Part shown: positions 55,181 through 64,000 of the stretch, piece after piece
Numbering within the stretch: the first letter of the stretch is position 1
Layout of the letters: each line of letters opens with the position of its first letter
Assembly: GCA_949358305.1 (NCBI GenBank)
Contig: OX442314.1
Location: 5,149,087 to 5,213,086, forward strand
Direction: 5' to 3'
Length of the DNA: 64,000 nucleotides
Origin: Strigamia acuminata
Lineage: Eukaryota > Arthropoda > Chilopoda > Geophilomorpha > Linotaeniidae
Position numbers and translations under genes: made by a program
Notes under the pieces: generated by a model
Databases searched by the model: none
What the model saw: the letters and a program-made list of their open reading frames with translations, nothing else
Told to the model about the DNA's origin: nothing

Positions 55181-55442
55181 TATAAATTTTTCATTAATGC
55201 AGATTCTGAATTACTTGTAATAATAATTCATAAAATTCACTAGAGAATTCAATTATTTTATGCAAATCAGAGCAAAGCTGAACGAACTCAAAATATTAAT
55301 AAACAGGGTTGCACCGAATACCAAAAAAACTGAAAAGCCGAATAGCATTTTAAAACACAGAAAAGCTATGCATAATTAAATGTACATGACTCGATTATAA
55401 CACATCAATTGAAAACAGAAACATTAAAGCAAAAACTTGAAA
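55181..55442. other. Short spacer between arrays
   Basis: AT-rich unique sequence with nothing recognised. Confidence 0.35.
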
Positions 55443-55650
55443 CTATTTAAAACGCGTTTTAACTACTTAAAACACGTTTTAACTACTTAAAACACGTTTT
55501 AACTACTTAAAACACGTTTTAACTACTTAAAACACGTTTTAACTACTTAAAACACGTTTTAACTACTTAAAACGCTTTTTAACTAGTTAAAACACGTTTT
55601 AACTACTTAAAACACGTTTTAACTCTTTAAAAAACACGTTTTAACTATTT
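55443..55650 (+). repeat. Tandem array, 20-bp unit with near-palindrome
   Basis: About ten copies of AAAACACGTTTTAACTACTT. Across unit borders each contains TTAAAACACGTTTTAA, palindromic except for one base pair. Few substitutions (GCG for CAC, a four-base insertion near 55628) suggest a young array. Confidence 0.93.
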
Positions 55651-56379
55651 AAAACACACAACCAACCATCTCACCACACCGTTCTGCTTCTATTCAAACA
55701 AAAAAGAAGTGAAAAAGCTCCTCCATTAAAAAATTCAAAATGGAGTGTTTAAAGTCGGTCTAATTTAATAATTGAGCAGATCGTTTAAGTCCCTTAAAGA
55801 GACGTCGGGGGTTAAAAGAGTGCGAGAGATAAAGACGTGCGACAATTGTAGTTGGATAGAATTAAACACACAGTGGGATTAAGCCGACTCCCATTGAAGT
55901 AATCCGTCGTGCGGTGGCGCTGCGATAAGAGTGTCACGTGGCGGTGACAGCTGACAACAAGGCAAAAGCAGCACAAACTCGAATCTTCTGTTTGACGTGT
56001 CAAATTGATGTTTTTACTTCGTTTTTTTTATTGTTCCAACATCTGATATGACAATTTTTATCTTCTTTCCGCCAGTTCTTTGCTTGTTTTGTTCGCCTTT
56101 GTATTTTTAATGGGACATAACGTCATGAATGGGGAATGGCTAATGCGAAAAGGCGAAAAAGCGTTATTAAATCCATCCAGGTGGAGGATCGATGTTGTGT
56201 GTATTATGGGATATTTTTTATTTTTAATTTTGGTGATTATATTTCGGATTGGGGTTAAAAGTTTGTTTGGAAATAATTATGGAGGATGTTTTGGGTTGAG
56301 AGAAAGTCAAAATGGCTGTTGGAAGTGATTTGGAAATTATAACTTGATTTGGAGAGGAAAAAACAGAAAAAATGGGTGT
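55651..56379. other. Non-coding block, no gene recognised
   Basis: A plausible 3' splice site (CTTTCCGCCAG) at 56075 is followed by a hydrophobic open frame to 56328. The peptide resembles no family I know and the frame runs into the array, so it is not called. Confidence 0.35.
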
Positions 56380-56945
56380 TTAGAAAGTGATGGAATTTGG
56401 TAAAAAAAAAAACCAAAATGGCTGTTAAAAAGTGATGGAACTTGGGAAAAACCAAAATGGCTGTTAAAAAGTGATGGGAGTTGGTAAAAACCAAAATGGC
56501 TGTTAAAAAGTGATGGAACTTGGGAAAAACCAAAATGGCTGTTAAAAAGTGATGGAACTTGGGAAAAACCAAAATGGCTGTTAAAAAGTGATGGGAGTCT
56601 GGTAAAAACCAAAATGGCTGTTAAAAAGTGATGGAATTTGGTAAAAACCAAAATGGCTGTTAAAAAATGATGGTACTTGGGAAAAACCAAAATGGGTGTT
56701 AGAAAGTGATGAAACTTGGGAAAAACCAAAATGGCTGTTAAAAAGTGATGGAATTTGGTAAAAACCAAAATGGCTGTTAAAAAGTGATGGAACTTGGGGA
56801 AAACCAAAATGGCTGTTAAAAAGTGATGGAGTTTGGTTAAAAATCAAAATGGCTGTTAAAAAGTGATGGAATTTGGTAAAAACCAAAACGGGTGTTAGAG
56901 AGTGATGGAGTTTGGTTAAAAACCAAAATGGGTGTTAAAAAGTTT
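56380..56945 (+). repeat. Tandem array, about 42-bp unit with AAAATGGC
   Basis: About thirteen units of CCAAAATGGCTGTTAAAAAG then TGATGGAACTTGGGAAAAA, with variants GGAATTTGGT and GGGAGTTGGT alternating. Each unit carries a YY1-like AAAATGGC. Looser AAAATGGC words continue to 57360. Confidence 0.92.
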
Positions 56946-58370
56946 TTGAATTTAAAAAAAAGAACGGAGTAAAGACTAAATGTGTGTTAAAAGGTTCTGA
57001 ATTTTAAAAAATAAATACAAAATGGCTGTTAAGAATATGTAAGTGAAGATAGAAAAACAAAATGGTTGCATTTGCTGTGAAAAAAAGAGTTGAAATTTAG
57101 TTGGGAAAAAACCCAAAGACTTTGAATTTTGGAGGAAAAAACTAAAAAGTTTGAATTTAGGGGAAAAAAAACACCAAAATGCTTGAATCAGCATAAAACC
57201 ATAATGGCCGCTCCACAATAACAAGAATACACATACAAAAAAAAAATCAAAATGGCAATTAAAACTAAAAAAAAAAAACCAAAATTGAATTTAAAATCCA
57301 TCCAACACAACAAACAACAAAACAACAACAGAAAAATTTAAAAAAAAAAAACCAAAATGGCTCCAACTCCAAAAACCATTCCTCTCGCGACGACAACGCC
57401 ACTTCCCATTGTTTATTTTAATTCCGCACCCAACACCTGGTGGCAATTTCCACGATTTATCGACGCCACGTTGTCACCAATGATTTGCATAGCCAGTCCC
57501 TCCCAAGCCGAAAACGAGGCCGAACACTCACTCCGCTTTTCAGCACCACGCGGCGCACGTCCATCAACATCGACATCGTTAGAGCGCGTTGAAGCGGAAG
57601 CAGATTTGTCCAGCGAGTGATTCCACCGGAAATAGAGGGCGGCCATCGACGGCGACGGGCGGGGATGGGCTCCAAATTGGATGGAACGCGCGGTGGGGTC
57701 GAGGCCCCATCATCAGAGCGCCGTTTGTCACCTCTTTTACCCATCTCCACATGCTCGCTGCTCCAACCTCGTCTCGTCTCGTCTCTTCATGAGGCGCGCG
57801 AGAAAACTCGTTAATCTCGCGTCTTGCCGCTCCTGCGCGTCTCGTGCGCGTCGCGAGGCGAAATGGGGACGCGGCGCAGACGCTCCTGCTAAAGGTGATG
57901 ATGATAATGTGCGCCATTCTTCCTCGCACGTTTTATCCCGCGTTCCAATTTGCAAATGGCTGCAATTGGAGCTGCGCGCGAATTAATTTGATTGGATTTT
58001 GGTCCGGGTTTTCGTTATTTACTGCGGAAACCAAAATGGCCGACTTTGGAAAATTTTTTTTTTTTAATTTTTTATTAAGTTTTTTTTTTTTTTTTTTTTT
58101 TTGGGTTAGATCGGAATTGATTTGACGTTCCAATTTGCTGCGGAATTAATAAATTTGAAATTCATATCTTATAATTCCATCATGCGAGACTAAGGAACAT
58201 TGAGCAAAATGGCGCGCACATAAATTTGCATTAAGTTGGGCTTAATTTAGAATTTTATTTTGTTGCATTTGTTAAAACTGTAGTGAATAATTTTGGGTTT
58301 TATTTATTTGTTTATTTTTTGTTTATTTATTATTAGCTAATTTACGGAAGAGTACTTGTGCTGTAGTTTA
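56946..58370. other. Array flank and CG-richer unique block
   Basis: 56946-57350 is A-rich with AAAATGGC words. 57360-58010 is CG-richer, with many CpGs and overlapping open frames on both strands, none resembling a family. T-runs lie at 58056-58104. A CpG-island-like promoter is possible. Confidence 0.4.
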
Positions 58371-58720
58371 AATTCATTTTTTTTCATTAAAATCTCCATT
58401 TTTTTGTGGAAATTTACATTTTTTGTTGTTGAAATTTCAATTTGTTTGATTGAAATTTCTATTTTTTTATTGAAATTTCCATTCTTTTGATAGAAATTTT
58501 TATTTTTTTTATTGAAATTTCCATTTTTTTATTGAAATTTCTATTTTTTTTATTGAAATTTCCATTTTTTTTATTGAAATTTCCATTTTTTTTATTGAAA
58601 TTTCCATTTTTTGATTGAAATTTTCATTTTTTTAATTCAAATTTCGATTTTTTTATCAAAATTTCACATTTTTTGATTGAAATTTCACTTTTATTTTTAA
58701 AATTTTATCTTTCTTAGTGA
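58371..58720 (+). repeat. Tandem array, about 20-bp unit (TTTATTGAAATTTCCATTTT)
   Basis: About fifteen T-rich units of TTTATTGAAATTTCCATTTT. It passes directly into the next array through intermediate forms, so the two probably share an origin. Confidence 0.88.
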
Positions 58721-59465
58721 AATTTTAATTTTCCCAGTGAAATTTTAATTTTTTCAGTGAAATTTTAATTTTCTCAGTGCAATTTTAATTTTCTCAGTGA
58801 AATTTTAATTCTTTCAGTGAAATTTTAATTTTCTCAGTGCAATTTTAATTTTCTCAGTGAAATTTTAATTCTTTCAGTGAAATTTTAATTTTCTCAGTGC
58901 AATTTTAATTTTCTCAGTGAAATTTTAATTTTTTCAGTGAAATTTTAATTTTCTTAATGAAATTTTAATTTTTTCAGTGAAATTTTAATTTTCTCAGTGC
59001 AATTTTAATTTTCTCAGTGAAATTTTAATTTTTTCAGTGAAATTTTAATTTTCTCAGTGAAATTTTAATTTTTTCAGTGAAATTTTAATTTTCTCAGTGA
59101 AATTTTAATTTTTTCAGTGAAATTTTAATTTTCTTAGTGAAATTTTAATTTTTTCAGTGAAATTTTAATTTTCTCAGTGCAATTTTAATTTTCTCAGTGA
59201 AATTTTAATTTTTTCAGTGAAATTTTAATTTTCTCAGTGAAATTTTAATTTTCTTAGTGAAATTTTAATTTTTTCAGTGAAATTTTAATTTTCTCAGTAA
59301 AATTTTAATTTTCTCAGTGAAATTTTAATTTTCTCAGTGAAATTTTAATTTTCTCAGTGAAATTTTAATTTTCTCAGTGAAATTTTAATTTTCTCAGTGA
59401 AATTTTAATTTTCTCAGTGAAATTTTAATTTTCTCAGTGAAATTTTAATTTTTTCATTGAAATTT
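58721..59465 (+). repeat. Tandem array, 20-bp unit ending TTTTCTCAG
   Basis: About 37 units of TGAAATTTTAATTTTCTCAG. CTCAG alternates with TTCAG and CTTAG, and blocks such as GTGCAATTTT recur at regular multiples of 20 bp, showing higher-order duplication. Every unit ends like a 3' splice site. Confidence 0.95.
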
Positions 59466-60960
59466 CACTCTTCTGTAAAATTTTCTATTTAAATAACCCT
59501 TATCATCATCGACGAATGTTTCATTAACCATTTCCTGTTTGGTTACAAAAACCCTCGAATAGTCACCGCGGCTACTAATCGAGAGCAGCTCTTATTTCAA
59601 ACCGCTTCTCTGAGGCGCGGCTACTATTCGAGGGCGGCTACAAACCGAGGGCGACTCTTAATCTAGAAACCTGAGTACATGTAAACATGTACATAAAATG
59701 GGTCACAAAATAACATATAAGAATATAAGGTTACAGCTCAATGTTTTATAACGCACAAGTACCCTTCCGCAAACTATAATTTTCTCATTATTATTATTTT
59801 ATAATTAAGAGTCGTCGTTGAATTGTAGTCGCGACAAACACAAGCGATTTGAAATAAAAACCGCGGTTCTTAATTGCAAAAATATGATGTGGGAAAAAAG
59901 CCGAGAAACGGCTTTTTTCCTCTGCTACAGACAAAGAAGCAAACAAAGAGTAGACAGATACTTGGTTGTATTATAGTGATATTAGGCCTGAAAAATTAGG
60001 CCTATGGGCTTCATATTGCTGAAACACAGGAAAATTCATATCATTACCAATAAAATCAATAAAAGCAATGAAACTAAATATATTTCACATTTTCAACCAC
60101 GTTTGAACCATGTTAACTGTCTCCGCAGTACGAGATGCGGTTAGCATATTTAATGAAGAACAAATTGCAACAACAAATTCAGCTGTCCTCTTTGAAAAAT
60201 CCTGACGATACCGTATTGCCCCGCTTTAAGCCGCATGAAGAGCTATATTGTATAATTAATTACTATTTACAATTCATTTACATGCATTTATAGTAATACA
60301 CCAAGATTTTTTAATCTCCATTCGCCAATCGGGTTCTCACAACTCTATTCGACAATTGGATTTGGATTGGCAACAGACTGTGCAGGCATAAGTCTGTATC
60401 TATGAGTTGTAAGAACAAACTGCCGAGAAGCATAAGCAACAAAGTAACCAGAAACAATCGGCTTACTGCCAGCCAATCACAAACAACCAAGCAATCACAT
60501 TATCAATTCTCATTACTTAATCACAATGTGCTTGCAACAAATCATTGAATTGGTTCAGACATTTCCCAAAATCTTAGAGCACCAATTGGATGATTAACTA
60601 AACCACTGTGTATTAGTGTGAACATCAGCTAAGTTACTTTTGTACGTGATTCCAGTAGACACCGAGCCGTATATTAGGCCTAGTTGACAAATTCATAACA
60701 TTACTGTGTTGTATTTGCACCACAAGGAATTATGCAGGTTTGAGCACAGTTAGGAAGTACAATGTATTGGCAACAATACAATGCATAAAGCATCATGCAG
60801 CTTCCATATTTTCCCCTAGCAACGTAATGATAATAAAGGATTTTTTACTTCTGTTAGTAAAGTGAAAGAAGAATGAGGTTTTAGGCGTAGATCTTGGCCT
60901 TGTGATTTTGTATTTGGAAGCAAAGATAGTTGTTGCGAAGTTGTTAATTCCTGTCAAAAG
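59466..60960. other. Non-coding with an interspersed repeat
   Basis: 59560-59660 contains CCGCGGCTACTAATCGAGAG and a second CGCGGCTACTATTCGAGGG copy. 59740-59780 matches 1030-1090 in style (TTTTATAAC, CACAAG, CGCAAACT). GAGTCGTCGTTGAATTG and AAAACCGCGG at 59810-59870 may be the far end of the same element. No gene was recognised. Confidence 0.45.
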
Positions 60961-60969
60961 ATGGCGATG

Positions 60970-61039
60970 GTTTCCATTTCCGTTGCTGGTGCTGGTTTCC
61001 ATTTCCGTTGCTGGTGCTGGTTTCCATTTCCGTTGTGAG
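60970..61039 (+). repeat. Minisatellite, 25-bp unit, three copies
   Basis: GTTTCCATTTCCGTTGCTGG plus TGCTG starts at 60970, 60995 and 61020. The third copy is cut short. Confidence 0.9.
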
Positions 61040-62254
61040 GATTGTCCTGTTTGACGTAGTTCTACATAAAAAGTATAATACACAAAACGCGCAGTTTTAA
61101 TTCAGCTCCAAGTTACTGCCATCTTTAGACAAACTCCGCCACCAGACGCCGCCTTTTATGGAAATCTCAAACAAATCGAGACTCCGTTCCGTAAACTTCC
61201 CACCGCATCAATGCAGTGATTGATCGTGGAAGGAAAAATAGACGGAGAATATAATTTGATTTGCCATAATCCCCGCAGAATAAAAAACAAAATGGTCGCC
61301 TGTGCAAATCCACTTACATCGGATTTGTCATCCTCCTTTTTTTCCACTTTCCCTCTTATTTATATTAAAATTGAACTAAATTGAAATTTCCAGTTCAGCA
61401 TGTTCGATCCGAAGATTCGGTTGCCAAGCGACCGAGTAATTTATAAAATTCTCCTCAAGGAAACCGCGATGGAAATAGTAGGGGGGTTTTGGGGGTCCGG
61501 GGTCAAAAGACACTTGGAATAAACGTTTAGTGAGATCTCTTTTGTCGTGCAACGACGGCATCTGGTTTCGTGGGCGGATGAGGTCACGGGGTGTTTTCGC
61601 CTCCCTTTTCTCCTCCCAGACACTTGTAGTTGCAACCGGGGTCGCGGGGGGTGTGGGGGGGTCTCTGGGCGCGTGCCAATCACAATCGAACACGCGTGAC
61701 CCCCCACACAGCGTCCGAGGAGGCTCGTTAGACGAAGCGCAATCTGGGTTCGTCTTATCGGGGTGTTGGTCATTGTGGTCAACGTGCCTTGGACTTAGCG
61801 CTCTTTCATTGGGAGCCGGGTGTGCGACTCGCGACCCCGGCAACGCGCTCCACGTAATTTCCTGATTGGTTGGGTTGGGTGGGTTAGAGGGGGAGAGGGG
61901 TCGATGGATGCAGCGAGGATGTTGCTTTGCTTCTCTCTTCGGTGCCGGATGCGATCGGCGACTGCTCGGGTGGGCGAAGGTTAAATTTAAAGGGAGAGTT
62001 GATCTTGTTTTTTGGGTGTTTTTTTTTTGTTGTTAGTTGTTTTTAAGGTATTGTTATTTTTGTTTTCAATTTTTATTTTTTATTTTTTTTTGTTATTGGT
62101 ATTGCTGATTTGATGATTTTTGTAGACTTGATACAAGCAATCATGTTTTGTTGAAATGTTTCTACTTGTTTTGAGTCGGTTATAAGGTTTTGTGGTGCTG
62201 GATTGGATTACATGCGCAGAGTCGAAAAGAATTAATTTCTCGATGAGAAAGATG
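61040..62254. other. Non-coding with CG-richer block
   Basis: 61440-61980 is rich in C, G and CpG. It has a long minus-strand open frame (61376-61843) of Pro/Arg/His-rich composition and another on the plus strand. Neither resembles a family. T-rich sequence follows. Confidence 0.35.
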
Positions 62255-62835
62255 CACTGTTAGGCAGTAGAATGCATTTCTAGATGAAAAAGATGTATTG
62301 TTGGCAGAAAAATACATTGTTAGGCAAAAATAATACTTTGTTAGACAAAAATAATGCTTTGTTAGACAAAAAATAAATTGTTAGGCAGAAAAATACATTG
62401 TTAGGCAAAAATAATACATTGTTAGGTAGAAAAATACATTGTTAGGCAGAAAAATACATTGTTTGGCAAAAATAATGCATTGTTAGGCAAAAATAATGCA
62501 TTGTTAGGCAAAAATAATGCATTGTTAGGCAAAAAATACATTGTTTGGCAAAAATAATGCATTGTTTGGCACAAAATAATGCAATGTTTGGCAAAAAATG
62601 CATTGTTAGACAAAAAAAATATTGTTTGGCAGAAAAATACAATTTTATTCGAAAAGAATTGTCACGTTAGGTTAATGCATTGTTAGGCTAGAAGAATACA
62701 ATGTTAAACTAGAAAAAAAGCATTGATAAGCTAGATGAATGCATTGTACGCCTAGAAGAATACACTGTTTAGCTAGAAAAATGCATTGTTAAGCTAGAAG
62801 AATTTATTTTCAGGAGAAGAATACATTGTTAAGCT
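62255..62835 (+). repeat. Tandem array, about 22-bp unit (CATTGTTAGGCAAAAATAAT)
   Basis: About 26 units of CATTGTTAGGCAAAAATAATG with length variation (AGAAAAATA, AAAAAATA). The right part loosens into GCTAGAAGAATGCATTG. CATTGTTAG is the word also found in the array at 9.4-9.7 kb. Confidence 0.92.
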
Positions 62836-64000
62836 GGAAAAATGCATTTTTGGGCATAAAAATGGCATTAAGACTAAACAGATGCAGTTTATTGCTAAAT
62901 AGTGCCATTTTCAGGCAGAATACTGCATTTTGACCTATACATATTCTGAGATTATGATTTTTGCATTTCCTCCAGTCACACTCAGATTGTGGAAAGTTAC
63001 ATTTGTTCTTGCCACTTTTCCCAGCGCATCTGCTTGAGACGTAATATGCAAGGCTGTCTTATGTGCTAACCAAATGGGTCTCCGGGGCCTCGGAATAATG
63101 TATACAATTTTCTGTGTTGTTTTTATATTGCATTTTAAATTCTTATTAAAATGTTTTGTGAAAAATTTATACTTTTTAAATAAATTTTGTTGACAACGCG
63201 ATGCATTTGTGCAGCCATGCAAATTCAAATTGGATAAACAAAATTTGCTTAAGTGCTATAAGTTGATTAAGTTCTTTGAACTTGCGGATGTGACAAATCC
63301 ATTGCTCAAGTCTTGCGGGCAAATTATATGAATAGTCCAATTCATCCATTTCTACTCCCAGAGGCCCCTGGGGTCAGTGTAATCCACTTATGCAATAGTC
63401 TTTGATTCAGGCTCAAGATACAATGTCAATCACTTAACTGACTCTGGGATTGGACAAAATATAAGAATCGGTCTTTGGCAACGGCGAAAAGGAGAAGTGG
63501 CATGTTTGGGTTATTGTCATGGTAGGCACATAAAGCTTGAATAGATGATTCCATTATTGTAATAAAGAAAGAAATGTTATTGTTATTTCCCCTGAGGTTT
63601 GTTTAAAGTACAATTTCTTTTTATTATTTATTTCTATAAATTATTTATTGGGTTTTATGGTGTATTGGGGTTTAAGTGAATTATTCTTGCTATTAGAGCG
63701 ATTTTCAATTTATATTTTTTTACATTTCCCATTTTGTATTTACTTCACTCATAACTCAATTGAAAGGGGATGAGAAAAAGCGGAAAAATCAATTGGGCTC
63801 TTTTTATTGAGCGGAAGCGGAAAAATGAACAGATATGAGAGAAGAAGGGGGAAAAATGAGCAAAAACTTTTTATTGGATTTAAACTTTGGCCATCTTGTG
63901 TTTATTTTTCACTTCTTGCAATAATGATAATCCGACAATACGTCTGCTATGGAATTATATTGTTTAGCGAAAACTACGTACAATAATGAAAGCGTCCCAT
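62836..64000. other. Non-coding to the end of the window
   Basis: No exon, array or element was recognised. A last ERG28-like exon was looked for here and not found. Confidence 0.35.

Noticed and set aside
54655-55243. 180-residue Cys/Tyr/Leu-rich frame that could look like a membrane or toxin-like repeat protein.
   Set aside because: The 17-residue period equals the 17-bp unit, and other frames are equally open.
61376-61843. 155-residue Pro/Arg/His-rich frame on the minus strand in a CG-rich block.
   Set aside because: Stop codons are rare in CG-rich DNA, overlapping frames exist on the other strand, and there is no family resemblance or splice structure.

Overview
The window looks like a piece of an invertebrate animal nuclear genome. 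It holds split coding exons bounded by GT-AG splice sites, a full-length Ty3/Gypsy LTR retrotransposon, several MITE-like inverted-repeat elements, and more than a dozen long tandem arrays in mostly AT-rich non-coding DNA. I cannot name the species. Short TTAGG-containing tracts are a weak hint of an arthropod, nothing more. No rRNA gene, confident tRNA gene, CRISPR array or prokaryotic operon is visible.

Host gene content is sparse. Two adjacent exons on the + strand (1681-1771 and 5065-5183) join in phase and encode the middle of an ERG28-like protein, a small ER membrane protein of sterol metabolism. The start exon(s) and the last exon were not found. The rest of the window is therefore either a very long last intron of this gene or the intergenic DNA after it. 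From 6 to 36 kb, non-coding blocks, some visibly GC-richer, alternate with AT-rich tandem arrays with periods of about 17-61 bp. Several array units contain recognisable transcription-factor cores (Myb TAACGG, Sox CATTGTT, YY1-like AAAATGGC). Nested and solitary MITEs, two perfect CRE sites 37 bp apart and an E-box cluster lie among them.

The centrepiece is a 14,346-bp Ty3/Gypsy element on the minus strand (36596-50941). It has two 673-bp LTRs that read as identical, a GATT target duplication, a tRNA primer site and a polypurine tract. In its own direction the order is 5' LTR, gag, pol (protease, reverse transcriptase, RNase H, a very long proline-rich linker with AT-hook-like motifs, integrase), a 720-bp gap with an A25 tract, a 927-residue third ORF, a 1.8-kb 3' non-coding region with three diverged repeats, and the 3' LTR. 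The third ORF is not an envelope: no membrane segment is visible. It starts with a Cys-rich module carrying two DnaJ-type CxxCxGxG motifs and has a long charged coiled coil near its end. The third ORF and the AT-hook linker are the best candidates for something undescribed. All reading frames are intact, so the element looks recently inserted.

From 51 to 64 kb the alternating pattern resumes, with 17-, 20-, 22- and about 43-bp arrays between less repetitive blocks at about 53.5-54.6, 57.3-58.0 and 61.4-62.0 kb.
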